A DNA stretch of 60,573 nt from Verrucomicrobiaceae bacterium (GCA_027487315.1 JAIYDW010000046.1:1-60573); one strand, 5' to 3'; shown: positions 34,288 through 44,188, numbered from the stretch's first letter. The notes: generated by a model from the letters alone, not told the origin. A program made the numbers and translations.

Positions 34288-35259
34288 CTAGCTTGCTCTC
34301 TTTAGAACTTTCACTGGCCAAACAATCCGCATCAAGCCCGCAATGGCTTGCAGTCCGGCCAGCGCCACAACAAAAACCGCAATCCCCGACAGGAAGTGAA
34401 AAGTTGAGACCTCCTTCTCTTCATTCCCCACTGCGAAATCTTGACCGAAAATCGCTGTCGCAGCCAACAAGATCAGAAGCCTCACAAGATTCGCCAGAAC
34501 AGCCAAGGGTATGCTTGTGGCGAAAAGCGCAATCCGTCGCTGGACTGATGTCTCACGGAAATAGCTAAACAAAGCAGACACCATCATCAGCGCAAAAAGT
34601 GATCTCATTCCGCTGCACGGACCGTCTACATTCAAATTAAACACATCTCCAGGCCCGCTCCCACTCTCCCGATCTGGTGCCGAAATCAATGAGGTTCCTT
34701 CAACGAGAGTATCGACTCCAAGCACATTGAGAACCCAGGAAGCGCACTCCACCATCACAAGACGCAAGCGAAAGGCGATCGTGTCTTCTAGAAAGATGAG
34801 GGGCCAGGAAAAACAAAGAATCAGCCAAGGGAAAAACAGCTTGTGAGCATACTGCCAACCAAACACCCACAAGACCGCACCAGCCAAAAAGAGCTGAATT
34901 GAAGCAACGCCAAAATAGAAACTGTTGGCCTTAAACCCCGCATAGTAGAGGATCGCTGAAACGACCAAAAGGCTCAACCCCCAATAGCTACCGTTCAAAG
35001 GCAACTGAACCAGTTCGCTTCGCTGCCTCCACACCAGCCAAACCGCAATCAACGGCGCCAGCGCTCCGTGTTGCCAGGTCGGATCGCGCCAATAAATCAA
35101 CAATGTTTGAACGATGGTTCGCCGAAAGTCCGCATAGCCAGCATCAAATGGTTGAATCGCCATCATCAAAATGAGCGCGACACTCACAACCCCAACCAAC
35201 GCCCACCCTAAAACCGTCGGGTTCCTTGTGGCGGGTTCATTTTCGATTTTTAGGCTCAC
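34288..35259 (-). CDS. Exosortase (exosortase/archaeosortase family)
   Basis: This is 323 residues with about eight membrane helices, starting at GTG 35259. The catalytic set of the family is complete: Cys215 in D-G-P-C-S-G-M-R-S, Arg260 in L-A-N-L-V-R, and His288 in T-F-H-F-L-S-G. Exosortases cleave and process PEP-CTERM-tagged proteins during export and are always tied to exopolysaccharide loci. No protein in the window ends with an obvious PEP-CTERM anchor, so substrates must be elsewhere. It lies 4 bases after a glycosyltransferase and 7 bases before EpsI. Confidence 0.93.
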   Translation of the reverse strand: MSLKIENEPATRNPTVLGWALVGVVSVALILMMAIQPFDAGYADFRRTIVQTLLIYWRDPTWQHGALAPLIAVWLVWRQRSELVQLPLNGSYWGLSLLVVSAILYYAGFKANSFYFGVASIQLFLAGAVLWVFGWQYAHKLFFPWLILCFSWPLIFLEDTIAFRLRLVMVECASWVLNVLGVDTLVEGTSLISAPDRESGSGPGDVFNLNVDGPCSGMRSLFALMMVSALFSYFRETSVQRRIALFATSIPLAVLANLVRLLILLAATAIFGQDFAVGNEEKEVSTFHFLSGIAVFVVALAGLQAIAGLMRIVWPVKVLKRAS

Positions 35260-35263
35260 ACGT

Positions 35264-36145
35264 CTAAAAACTCATTCTTGCCGAGCGCACTGCCCGCCCA
35301 CGTTTGGAAATACCGATCTGTCCGGCCCACAAACACAATCTAATTATGAATGCCGCCATCCCCAAAACCTTCCCACGATAAAGCTGATCCAACTTTTTCT
35401 GGGTGGCCAGCCTAAACTGCGAACGTCTTTCCAAAAAGGTCCGCTTGAATCGGGCCGCTAAATTCAATGTATCAGGACCCCAAAAATGCTCTGCAACGGT
35501 CGGATATGGCTTGAATCCACGTAGCTTCACGACCGCATCTCCATCAAGCCACAGCTCAACTCCCATATTTTGCGCACGGCGGGTATACTCGCTATCCCCT
35601 GCGTAATGCGGATAGCCATCGGCATCGGGCAAACCAATTTTTCTCACCACCTCCACCGAAAAAGCCACCAGGAAGCCAGCTAAAACATCAACCCTCAATC
35701 TCTCACCCGCATTTGCTGCAACTCCTACCCCCCGCAGGCTTGAAAACGCCATCGGACTTTCATCGACCCAGGGAGACGCGCCGACCATTTCATTTGTATT
35801 GGCAGTCACTCGGGAAACTAGACTCCGAAGGCTGCTCTCCGAGGTTTCCGTGTCATCATTTAGCCACACAAAGGCGGTAGCTCCTAACTCAATTCCGCGC
35901 CTCATCCCAGCCAGAATGCCGCCCGTCCAATACAGGTTGCCATTGCCAAAGACCAGATCAACCTCAGGAAAATCTCTCGCAATCTCTTCTGCCGTTCCAT
36001 CTACCGAGCCGTCATCGACAACGACAACTTTCCACTCGGGTGAACCCAAACACCATTTCAGCCCGGCCAGGCAATGCATTGTATGTGCCTTCCGGTTGTG
36101 CACAGGAATCACGACGATGGCTAGTTTCCGCTCACTCATCGGCAT
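35264..36145 (-). CDS. Glycosyltransferase family 2
   Basis: This is 293 residues with a GT-A fold: [11 protein letters not shown] at 11-21, [11 protein letters not shown] near 40, and W-L-N-D-D-T-E (D-x-D-like) near 95. Rhamnosyltransferase-like length. ATG 36145 is preferred to 36139 because GGAGGGG stands 8 bases before it, giving a 10-base overlap with the upstream gene. Confidence 0.9.
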   Translation of the reverse strand: MPMSERKLAIVVIPVHNRKAHTMHCLAGLKWCLGSPEWKVVVVDDGSVDGTAEEIARDFPEVDLVFGNGNLYWTGGILAGMRRGIELGATAFVWLNDDTETSESSLRSLVSRVTANTNEMVGASPWVDESPMAFSSLRGVGVAANAGERLRVDVLAGFLVAFSVEVVRKIGLPDADGYPHYAGDSEYTRRAQNMGVELWLDGDAVVKLRGFKPYPTVAEHFWGPDTLNLAARFKRTFLERRSQFRLATQKKLDQLYRGKVLGMAAFIIRLCLWAGQIGISKRGRAVRSARMSF

Positions 36146-37317
36146 GGATTAATCCCCTCCAGAAACTTCGCATACTCTGCCGCCACGGCCTCATGCGAAT
36201 ACTTGGATCGCACACGCACCCCTTGAATGCTGCGTCGGCTTTCCAAAAAGTTCTTTTCATCGACAAACCGCCTCAAAATTGCAGCTAGTTGATCCACATT
36301 CCCTGAATCAAATAAGACCTCCGAATCGTCTATCACCTCCGGTATCGCACCTGAACGCGCTCCGGCAACAACCGTTCCAACAGCCATCGCCTCAACTAAG
36401 ATATGTCCAAATTGCTCCTCCCAACACATGCCACGACGACGCACAGCATGACTTCCTAAGACGAGCAAATCCATAATCGGGAGATGCTCCGCTACTTCAT
36501 CGTGACTTACAGGAGGCAGAATCCTTAACCAAGAGACTTCCGTTTGCCGTCTCCTCATTACGCCCTCTAGGGGACCTCGTCCCATAAGCACCATATAGAT
36601 CGGAACCAAACGGTCTTTGTTCACTTTGCTTAAAGCTTCGAACAAATCCTCAATCCCCTTCTCTGGAACCAATCGACCGGCGAAGCCCGCTACAAATGCA
36701 CCTTCCGGAATGCCTTCACGCGTCCGTAATTCTTTCGAACGTATTTCCCGAACCCCATCAAACGGTTTGGGAATCTCAACACCCACCTGTGTACAGACCA
36801 GAACTCTTTCACTCGGCATCCCGTAGCCACACAAGATCTCTCCTGCCCTCGCATTGCCAGCAATCCAAAAATCAAGCGCCCTCGCTGAGAACCGGTAGAC
36901 CCACTCGAGAATCATCCCTTTGAGTCCCGCCCGTATCATGTTCTCCCATGTGAACTCGCCATAACCCTTCACAGTACCTGCCAACTTCGCCAAGATCAAT
37001 GCCTGCCACTTAACTGGCTGCCAAGGCTCCGACTCAACCAAAAGATAATCCCAATGGCGCGACCGAATCAATTCATTTAGCCCACAAAATACAAATCGCT
37101 GCTTCGTCACCGATCCTAAAACGGGCAGTTCTGTCCGAACCGCAGCTAACCTTTGATCCACCTCCCTTGCTTCTTCAAATCCAGCATTTTGACGACTCAC
37201 AGTTACGCAGGTGACATCAAAATACTCCTCCAGCGCCACCAACTTTAGGGCGTGGGGATTCACCGCATACGTGTGCGATACCACCAATAAACTCTTCCTG
37301 GAAACCTCCTCTGTCAT
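36136..37317 (-). CDS. Glycosyltransferase family 4
   Basis: This is 393 residues with a GT-B fold. ATG 37317 overlaps the preceding stop (ATGA) and has GGAGG upstream. Recognisable C-terminal motifs: V-A-G-F-A-G-R-L-V-P-E-K-G-I-E-D-L and E-E-Q-F-G-H-I-L-V-E-A-M-A-V-G with the E-x7-E-like nucleotide-sugar site. Donor unknown. It sits in the glycosyltransferase group beside the exosortase. Confidence 0.9.
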   Translation of the reverse strand: MTEEVSRKSLLVVSHTYAVNPHALKLVALEEYFDVTCVTVSRQNAGFEEAREVDQRLAAVRTELPVLGSVTKQRFVFCGLNELIRSRHWDYLLVESEPWQPVKWQALILAKLAGTVKGYGEFTWENMIRAGLKGMILEWVYRFSARALDFWIAGNARAGEILCGYGMPSERVLVCTQVGVEIPKPFDGVREIRSKELRTREGIPEGAFVAGFAGRLVPEKGIEDLFEALSKVNKDRLVPIYMVLMGRGPLEGVMRRRQTEVSWLRILPPVSHDEVAEHLPIMDLLVLGSHAVRRRGMCWEEQFGHILVEAMAVGTVVAGARSGAIPEVIDDSEVLFDSGNVDQLAAILRRFVDEKNFLESRRSIQGVRVRSKYSHEAVAAEYAKFLEGINPCR

Positions 37318-38414
37318 GCTTCCTCCTTCCATCCGAGTGTCTCAACCCAGTCTCCAGCTCTTGGAAGAATCCCCCGCCGCTCCCTCAGTCGCATCATCGA
37401 TAGCCGCAACCGATCAAGAAATTCGACCTCTCCAGCGAGGCGTCTTAATCCTGTGATCGCACGAATCCATTCACCGGCCCTCAACCCATCCACCATAGGC
37501 AAAGGATACTCACATTCCCCAAAGAGTTCAGCAATTCCCATGCTCTGATTCGCCAATACGGGGCGCCCACACGCCACCGCTTCCATTGCCGCAGTCAAAC
37601 CCGCCGGCTCATCACAGTCCTCGATCGGCAAGAGAACGGCCTCAGATGCTCTCAAGGCCTCAAGGTACTTCACGTGCGGTGCGTTGATCACCAATTCAAA
37701 GCCTTGATGCTCCTGCAAATGCGCAAATCTCTCCTTCAGCTTTCCATGTCTACCCATTCGGCAGACGCTCACCCCACTCTCCAATAGCGGATCGACCAGC
37801 GACTCACATCGAAACATATTGCCCGGGAGTAGAACCCTTCCCTTCAGCCCAGTGGGCATCTTGCCTTCCGAAGGTCGATACCATTCAACATCTACCTTCC
37901 AGGGATGCAGAAGCACCCGCTCTTCACCCACACGCGCCCGCGCCCGCTCGACCTGCTCCATGGTAATGTAATCCACCTGAAAGCCAACATCCGATCGCCG
38001 CAATAAGGGTGCCATTCTCTCTAGGGCCCGATCGCGGAATGCAAACCGGCGAATGCTTTTCCCTCTCGGACGAAAGACAGGCGTCCTTGCCAAAACCATC
38101 AGAAGATTGAAGTGAATCCCTTCCAAGCAGTATACATGACTGAATTGAACAAGCCTTCGCCGCTGACTCACCAGCCACCTCATCTCTTTCATCATTCTCA
38201 TGATTGGCCCGGGCACCTTTTCATGAAAGGCCGTCTGCACTTCGAGATCGTCTTCAAACCATCTCCCGACCAACAATTCGGAACCGTTTGGCAAATCGTG
38301 CCCATCTAAGTGCCGCCTCGGCGCCAGCACTCGCATCTTCTCGGAGTGAGTCGTCAGCACTCCTAGACGTCGACTTGAATTCATCTTTAAATCCCAACCG
38401 CCAACTGAACTCAT
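37314..38414 (-). CDS. Glycosyltransferase, GT-B fold
   Basis: This is 366 residues from ATG 38414, which overlaps the Wzy-like stop (ATGA). The N-terminal domain is divergent. The C-terminal half shows V-L-L-P-G-N-M-F-R, L-P-I-E-D-C-D-E-P-A-G-L-T-A-A-M-E-A-V-A-C-G-R-P-V, typical for GT4-like donor binding. Sugar specificity unknown; the family call rests on the C-terminal half only. Confidence 0.8.
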   Translation of the reverse strand: MSSVGGWDLKMNSSRRLGVLTTHSEKMRVLAPRRHLDGHDLPNGSELLVGRWFEDDLEVQTAFHEKVPGPIMRMMKEMRWLVSQRRRLVQFSHVYCLEGIHFNLLMVLARTPVFRPRGKSIRRFAFRDRALERMAPLLRRSDVGFQVDYITMEQVERARARVGEERVLLHPWKVDVEWYRPSEGKMPTGLKGRVLLPGNMFRCESLVDPLLESGVSVCRMGRHGKLKERFAHLQEHQGFELVINAPHVKYLEALRASEAVLLPIEDCDEPAGLTAAMEAVACGRPVLANQSMGIAELFGECEYPLPMVDGLRAGEWIRAITGLRRLAGEVEFLDRLRLSMMRLRERRGILPRAGDWVETLGWKEEA

Positions 38415-39955
38415 CCCGCCCTCGCCTGCCCAAGGGATCCAGGCCAACGCGCCTGTTCCGAATGGTTAGGACCACCTGAAGCCTCACGAGTTTGCGGCTG
38501 CGAAACACCGCGCTTGCGCGCATCCCACGCGACACACGCATTGATGCTTCCCATGATAAACCAAACAAAAAAGTTAACAGGGAAGGTTGCTGTCACGTTA
38601 CCTGCAAAGACATTGTGTACCAACAATCCAAACACTGTCGCCAGCATCCACAAGCACATCGGGAAGATCGCCGTTCCTCTCAACTTGAGCACGCTTCCAT
38701 GAACCGCCTTCAGACAGAGTATGGCAAGAATTCCAACACCGATCATCGGTAACCACCCGATCTCCAACAGCATTCCCGAAATCACATCGTGGGATGCCAC
38801 ATCACCACTCTTTTTCATCTGCTCCGCCACGGTTGGCCCGTAACCGAAAAGGGTCCACATCTTGCCATTGTGAGCCAACTCATACATCCCATCCAACCTC
38901 GCGCCAAGTGTCCAGAACCGCGCAAACTGCTCTCCCAGCGCGCTTCCTCCGAACGCGTCCATCGCCCAAAGCGTTGCGCTTGTTACGATCTCCTTGAGGG
39001 GCTTCGCATACACGCATGCCAATCCGAACGAGATCGCAGTGCCCGAATACAAAAACAAGGTGGCCCGGGCGCTCGCAAAGAGAGGCATTAACATAAGCGG
39101 CAGAATCCAGTTTACATTCGCAAACCGAGTCAAACTCGCCACGCAACCCGCGACAAAGATCATCCAAAATACCACCCCCGTTACCTGCCACTTCGACGAA
39201 CCCAGTCCTCGATAATGGCTTCTCACCATCAAGGCCAGACAGGCACAGATGGCACACGATGTTCCGAACGGAGATGAATCCGTCAAAGTCGAGAATGGCC
39301 TCGGGCGAACATCTTCCAAATGCTTGGAAAGCACCGTGAATCCCGACTTCAAGTACTCAATCTCAAAGTCACCCAACCCAAAAAACTGCTGTTTGAGCCC
39401 ATACAGAGCTACTGGAATGAAAACCACCAACAGATACCGGATAAACCGGATGATTTCCCCTGGAGTCTTCAGCAAGAATGGCACCACCGCCATAAGAAAC
39501 AAATAGGATGCTCCATCCGCCAGTGTAGTTACTGTATTCATTAAGCCCCCGGCGCGCAGTGCGGAAACCCCTGCTATACCAAATCCAGCAAAACATATCA
39601 TGAGCGTCACTTGATGCCTTCGCTCATTGAGCATCCCTTCATGGAACGCTCGCGCTAACGTACCGACCATGATCCCAGCAAGAGTCAAAGGGCAAACGCC
39701 TCGCACCCACATCACATCCATCATGCCAAAGCGCCCATCGAGAACCATCAATCTTTTGATGAGATCACTATAAGCCGCAAGAATGACCAGATAGTGCAGC
39801 GCAATCAAAGGTTTCATCAGTCCTAAAACCCCTGACGCGACGGCCACGAAGAATGCTACCTCTCCGATCACATTACCACCGCCCAGTAGCGTCGATATCA
39901 GAATGTAGAGAATTAGCCCAAAGCCGATCCCATACGTTAGTAGCCGTGAATTCAT
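38411..39955 (-). CDS. O-antigen polymerase/ligase-like membrane protein (Wzy candidate)
   Basis: This is 514 residues with about twelve membrane helices. The periplasmic loop near residue 380 has W-T-L-F-G-Y-G-P-T-V-A-E and H-D-V-I-S-G-M-L-L-E-I-G-W-L-P, a divergent version of the Wzy_C/O-antigen ligase block. It is the second such protein in the locus; being amid the glycosyltransferases and flippase it is the better candidate for repeat-unit polymerase, with the one at 16800-18698 as ligase. That split is inference. The last ~40 residues are hydrophilic. Confidence 0.8.
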   Translation of the reverse strand: MNSRLLTYGIGFGLILYILISTLLGGGNVIGEVAFFVAVASGVLGLMKPLIALHYLVILAAYSDLIKRLMVLDGRFGMMDVMWVRGVCPLTLAGIMVGTLARAFHEGMLNERRHQVTLMICFAGFGIAGVSALRAGGLMNTVTTLADGASYLFLMAVVPFLLKTPGEIIRFIRYLLVVFIPVALYGLKQQFFGLGDFEIEYLKSGFTVLSKHLEDVRPRPFSTLTDSSPFGTSCAICACLALMVRSHYRGLGSSKWQVTGVVFWMIFVAGCVASLTRFANVNWILPLMLMPLFASARATLFLYSGTAISFGLACVYAKPLKEIVTSATLWAMDAFGGSALGEQFARFWTLGARLDGMYELAHNGKMWTLFGYGPTVAEQMKKSGDVASHDVISGMLLEIGWLPMIGVGILAILCLKAVHGSVLKLRGTAIFPMCLWMLATVFGLLVHNVFAGNVTATFPVNFFVWFIMGSINACVAWDARKRGVSQPQTREASGGPNHSEQARWPGSLGQARAG

Positions 39956-39984
39956 AGTTGTAAGGCTAGCTCAGCCGTTCCAAT

Positions 39985-40872
39985 TCATCTCCTCGTTTTA
40001 CGATCTAGTTCCTGATAAGGTAGTGATGGTAAATCAGGACTCACCGCAACAATCAAGCCGTCGTGGGAAAAGCTCGCATCCAAGTCAATTTCCTGATGAA
40101 TAAGATAGCCCTTCGTCTTCAACCACTCGCAGCAATCCACATGCAGTTTATTGGAGTGGGTTGAGATGAATACATAATCGATTGCCCGTTTTTCAAAGGC
40201 GTTCGTCGCCCCAAACAGCATCTCTTCCTCATATCCCTGAATGTCACAGTGCAGAACCTCAACGCGCGTCAGACCATGTTCGCTCATCAAGCCGTCGACT
40301 GAAATCTGTGGGATCGGCCCATCAGGACAGTGTTCCTTTCCTACGTAGCCTCGAATAAACCGACCCTTCTTCTCGTTGAGTGCGAAGTTCGCTTTTCCTT
40401 TCTCCATGTTTCCCTCTTCAGGCTCCACCATCCAATTCTTGGCATCAACCACTGCCGTCGCGAACCAAAGCGAATAGAAAGACCAGTAGGCTCCAAGTTC
40501 AATCATGGTTCCGCCCGGCTTCACATGCTCTAGAACTTGTGCAAAGGCGCGTTCTTCCTGAGGCTCATGACAGCCCTTATTCGCTTGGAGGATACGATGC
40601 GATCCCCATCCATAGTAACTTCCTGCATGAATACGAACACCGTTGTGCATGGTCATCACACCCCCGCGCACGACTCCTGCATCAGGATGTCGAGGCAGAT
40701 GCACATTATCTCGACATGACAGGGCATCAGTCAATCGCTGATCCCATAACTCACGCTCCGTCTTTGGCAATAACGTCAAGAATACGATACGGTGAACGCC
40801 GCGCTGCAACCACATGGGCAAACGGTCACGAATGCGCACCAACCGCAACTTCAAAGATATGGGTATGCTCAT
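39985..40872 (-). CDS. FkbM-family methyltransferase
   Basis: This is 295 residues. ATG 40872 is preferred to an in-frame GTG at 40884 because GGAGG lies 6 bases before it. The FkbM core: M-I-E-L-G-A-Y-W-S-F-Y-S-L-W near 122, V-E-P-E-E-G-N-M near 150 and V-L-H-C-D-I-Q-G-Y-E near 205. It likely O-methylates a sugar hydroxyl of the polymer. It lies between the flippase and the polymerase-like gene. Confidence 0.88.
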   Translation of the reverse strand: MSIPISLKLRLVRIRDRLPMWLQRGVHRIVFLTLLPKTERELWDQRLTDALSCRDNVHLPRHPDAGVVRGGVMTMHNGVRIHAGSYYGWGSHRILQANKGCHEPQEERAFAQVLEHVKPGGTMIELGAYWSFYSLWFATAVVDAKNWMVEPEEGNMEKGKANFALNEKKGRFIRGYVGKEHCPDGPIPQISVDGLMSEHGLTRVEVLHCDIQGYEEEMLFGATNAFEKRAIDYVFISTHSNKLHVDCCEWLKTKGYLIHQEIDLDASFSHDGLIVAVSPDLPSLPYQELDRKTRR

Positions 40873-40887
40873 GGAAACCTCCACCTT

Positions 40888-42186
40888 TTATCTCACGGCC
40901 CACACTTGCCGAATCAATAACATCACAAACCGGGGCAATTGCTTCGTCGCTTGAGACAGCATTACCCCGACATCCCGACCAACCGATGGCAGAAAGAAGG
41001 AAGATACCACCCAGGCAAAACCATACGCCACAAGGGTTGCCCATGCCGCTCCCAATCCTCCATAAATCGGGATCCAAAACCAGTTAAGCACAACATTCAG
41101 GATCAGAGCCCCAGCGACCGATGGTAGGTTCACCCACAAGCGATTCTCCACCGTCAGATACTGTGTTCTGGCGATTCCAATCGCATAGGGAATGAATGAC
41201 CATGCATGCACTTCCAGAATGCGGGAACCCTCCTTAAACTCCTCACCAAAAACCCACCCCAAAAGAGGAGATCCAAAAGCCAAAAGCAGTGCGCAAACAC
41301 CCGCAACTAACAGTGAGAGTGAGAAATAGTCTGTCATTCGACTGCGGTACTCTCTCGGATTTGACTGCCTCAACTCGATCATTCGCGGTAGATAGAGACT
41401 TGCTAGTATGTGAGGCACAAAATAGACCAATTCCGAAAGCCTCACAGATGCGCCATACAGCCCGGCTTCACCGGAACCGCAAAGTGCCCCCACCATGATC
41501 GCATCCACTCGGAACAATAAGATCAATGCCAACTGCGAGGCCATTTCATACCAGGACTGCCTCACCAAATTTTTTGCCTCATCAAATCGAAAGGCACTCA
41601 ATTGAATCCGTCCCCCAGAGCAGTGAAACCACCACCAACTCAACCCCAAAAAAGTCCACCCCTCCACCGCATAAGTGATAGCAAAAAAATACAGTGGGGC
41701 ATCATACCAAATCCCCAATCCAATGCATATCGCACTCGCAAAGAAGCCAACAAACTGAGCGGTGGCGACCTCCGCCATCCGTTGCTTTGATTCAAACCAG
41801 CACAATACCTCAGTAATTGGATTGGTCATCAATTGAACGCCGTAGATCAGCAGCAACAACCAACTCGCAGGTCTCACCACCAAGAGCCCAACGCATAGGA
41901 TGCCAAACAAGACACTGGACCAAATAAGCCTGGCCCCGACCGTCATTCCCAGAACCACTTCGTCCGCCCGCTTACTGGTCATCATCAATCTGACCGTATA
42001 GCGTGTGAGTCCCAACTCCCCCAAACAGAGAAGCACGGCGACAGTCGCCATCGCAACGGATAGCTGCCCAAATCCATCGGCTCCCACATGCCTCGCCAAT
42101 TGAGATGCGAGTAGCAACCCAATCAACAGCCGCATCACCCTGAGTCCCGCAGAAAACGAGAACGTTTTAACGAAACGAACGTCCAT
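40888..42186 (-). CDS. Oligosaccharide flippase (Wzx-like, MATE/MVF superfamily)
   Basis: This is 432 residues with about twelve to fourteen membrane helices. The N-terminal segment (L-L-A-S-Q-L-A-R-H-V-G-A-D-G-F-G-Q-L) and P-H-I-L-A-S-L-Y-L-P-R are those of the polysaccharide biosynthesis protein family. It moves lipid-linked repeat units across the inner membrane. The start is ATG 42186, or TTG 42189; an in-frame stop lies just upstream of both. A 113-base gap before it could hold the main promoter of the downstream chain. Confidence 0.88.
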   Translation of the reverse strand: MDVRFVKTFSFSAGLRVMRLLIGLLLASQLARHVGADGFGQLSVAMATVAVLLCLGELGLTRYTVRLMMTSKRADEVVLGMTVGARLIWSSVLFGILCVGLLVVRPASWLLLLIYGVQLMTNPITEVLCWFESKQRMAEVATAQFVGFFASAICIGLGIWYDAPLYFFAITYAVEGWTFLGLSWWWFHCSGGRIQLSAFRFDEAKNLVRQSWYEMASQLALILLFRVDAIMVGALCGSGEAGLYGASVRLSELVYFVPHILASLYLPRMIELRQSNPREYRSRMTDYFSLSLLVAGVCALLLAFGSPLLGWVFGEEFKEGSRILEVHAWSFIPYAIGIARTQYLTVENRLWVNLPSVAGALILNVVLNWFWIPIYGGLGAAWATLVAYGFAWVVSSFFLPSVGRDVGVMLSQATKQLPRFVMLLIRQVWAVR

Positions 42187-42299
42187 CAATCATTTCCCAT
42201 TAACACTCTCCCTCCAACTCCCCGAACCGCTTGCTGCACAACACCAGGTGAGTTTCGCCTAGCACCATAAGTTCGCAGCACGCCAAAGAAAGGCTCCGT

Positions 42300-42881
42300 C
42301 TAGTCAACGCAACAATGCCGCTCCACCCAATCACACAAAACGTGTCCTACAAGCAGGTGACACTCCTGAATCCGCGCCGTAATCGTTGACGGCGCATGGA
42401 AAACCAATTGCGCCACCTTGCCGCAGTCCGCCCCATCCATCCCGGTGAAACAAACCGTCACACAACCCGCTTCATTAGCCGCCTGCAACCCAGCCACAAT
42501 GCTGGCGCTTTTGCCTGAAGTCGAAATCCCGACCACGACATCTCCCGGTCTCGCGAACGCTTCCACTTGCCGTGCAAAGACCTGCTCATAACCAAAATCA
42601 TTGCTGTGAGCCGTCAAGACCGAACTGTCGGTTGTCAACGCCAACCCGGCCATCGCGCTTCGGTTTTTCCGGTACCTCACCACCAACTCGGCAGCCAGAT
42701 GCTGTGCATCGGCCGCGCTGCCGCCATTCCCAAAAAACAAGACCTTACCACCACCCATCAGCGCTTTTTCCCAAGCCTTTGCAATCAATTCCAACGCTCC
42801 GGCCATTGCCGGCAAACCGGAAACGGCGGCCTCATGTTCCTTCACATGATCAGCCAGCAGTGTTGAAAAAGTATCGCTCAT
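42300..42881 (-). CDS. gmhA: D-sedoheptulose-7-phosphate isomerase GmhA
   Basis: This is a 193-residue SIS-fold protein. It converts sedoheptulose-7-phosphate to D-glycero-D-manno-heptose-7-phosphate. Motifs: L-F-F-G-N-G-G-S-A-A-D-A-Q-H-L-A-A-E (48-65), G-I-S-T-S-G-K-S-A-S-I (~118-128) and the C-terminal Q-E-C-H-L-L-V-G-H. It is separated by one glycosyltransferase from the heptose-phosphate kinase, which uses its product. Confidence 0.92.
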   Translation of the reverse strand: MSDTFSTLLADHVKEHEAAVSGLPAMAGALELIAKAWEKALMGGGKVLFFGNGGSAADAQHLAAELVVRYRKNRSAMAGLALTTDSSVLTAHSNDFGYEQVFARQVEAFARPGDVVVGISTSGKSASIVAGLQAANEAGCVTVCFTGMDGADCGKVAQLVFHAPSTITARIQECHLLVGHVLCDWVERHCCVD

Positions 42882-42888
42882 AGGTCCG

Positions 42889-44151
42889 TCACTCTGCTGA
42901 TGGAATGCTCACCTGCAACAACGACCTGTCCATGATCCTTCCTTGCCGATTGGCCATTTCATCTCTCTTCAATGCCACTGTTTTCTGCACCAGTCTGCCA
43001 TACCTTCCCCTCCATCGTTCAACATTCATTTCCTCCCTGACCCATAGCCGACCATTCCGCCCCAACTCCCGCCGCTCCTCCTGGGTGCACTTCATCAAAT
43101 CACTCACGGCCTGCTCCAATCCTTCACCATCGCCAGCCTCGAACTGAAATCCCGTCTTGCCTGCAGTCACGATTTCCCCCAAACCACCTACCCGTGCCGC
43201 TATAACTGGCTTCTCCATTTCATAAGCCTCCACAACCACCAAACCGAATACCTCCCACCATTCCGACGGCACCACCAATCCTGAACAACCCTCCAACAAC
43301 CGCGTCCGTTCCGTTGCATTCACTTCCCCCACATAACTCACATCCTTCATTCCTCCCACCCTTCGCTTCACCTCCTCCTCGAGAGGACCTGCACCAGCAA
43401 TCAGAAGCCGAGGCAACTTCGTCTTGCCGTCTTGCGCCGCCCTTTCCCATCTCTCCAATAAAAATCGAATGCCCTTCTCCGGCACCAACCTTCCAAGAAA
43501 CAACAAATAGCCGTCATCTCTCCAATTCGCAGGAGCCGGCGCCTCTTCACGTGGCGGAGCCAGCACCTCCACTCTCTCCGCAGGAATTCCCGCCTGCACA
43601 TACTTCGCTTTTTGAAACGCTGTTTGCGAAAGCCACATCGTCACCGCATTCACTGCCCCAGTCTTGAAATATCCATGCAGAACAAGAGACATGAACAGAG
43701 TCTGCAACCTTGAGCCACGGTAAGTGCCAGCTTTCACCTCCGGCCAAAACCGCTGCTTGAATCCCCCCTCAAGAAAATGCCCTTCATGCCAAGCCGTGCC
43801 AGCCACCGAAAACGGACGGTAATTATGCAAATACTGGATCACGGGCACCCCGAGTTTTCGCGCCCGATGAAACATGCCCAATGAACCCACTGGAAGCACA
43901 TTGTGAAACAACCACACATCAGCCTCATAATCCCTCTGAACGTCATCCATTTGCCGCAAGGCTGCGCTATTCCAAAAGGTCCTACCCGGCTGACTCAGTT
44001 TGCCCAGAAACGACTCATTCGCCCAAGCCCGACTTTCAAAGAACACATCTCGCCAATCCTCTCCCTCCATCAATCGTGACAGGGTCCTCACCACATTCTC
44101 CTCCCCCCCATACTGCTGGTAGATGTTGAATACTTGCAACGTCTTCATCGC
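42889..44151 (-). CDS. Glycosyltransferase family 4
   Basis: This is 420 residues from ATG 44151 (M-K-T-L-Q-V-F-N-I-Y-Q-Q-Y-G-G-E-E), which lies past the end of the upstream kinase gene. C-terminal GT4 features: L-F-L-G-R-L-V-P-E-K-G-I, V-V-P-S-E-W-W-E-V-F-G-L-V-V-V-E-A-Y. Sandwiched between gmhA and the heptose kinase, it may be a heptosyl-type or core transferase; that is inference from position. Confidence 0.88.
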   Translation of the reverse strand, partial: AMKTLQVFNIYQQYGGEENVVRTLSRLMEGEDWRDVFFESRAWANESFLGKLSQPGRTFWNSAALRQMDDVQRDYEADVWLFHNVLPVGSLGMFHRARKLGVPVIQYLHNYRPFSVAGTAWHEGHFLEGGFKQRFWPEVKAGTYRGSRLQTLFMSLVLHGYFKTGAVNAVTMWLSQTAFQKAKYVQAGIPAERVEVLAPPREEAPAPANWRDDGYLLFLGRLVPEKGIRFLLERWERAAQDGKTKLPRLLIAGAGPLEEEVKRRVGGMKDVSYVGEVNATERTRLLEGCSGLVVPSEWWEVFGLVVVEAYEMEKPVIAARVGGLGEIVTAGKTGFQFEAGDGEGLEQAVSDLMKCTQEERRELGRNGRLWVREEMNVERWRGRYGRLVQKTVALKRDEMANRQGRIMDRSLLQVSIPSAE

Positions 44152-44188
44152 CAAGAACGCCTCCCTCTGACCCGGTTTGGTCCGACAT

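Noticed and set aside
42190-42299. Possible small gene or RNA in the gap before the flippase
   Set aside because: Only short frames; weak imperfect inverted repeats; no clear element beyond a possible promoter.
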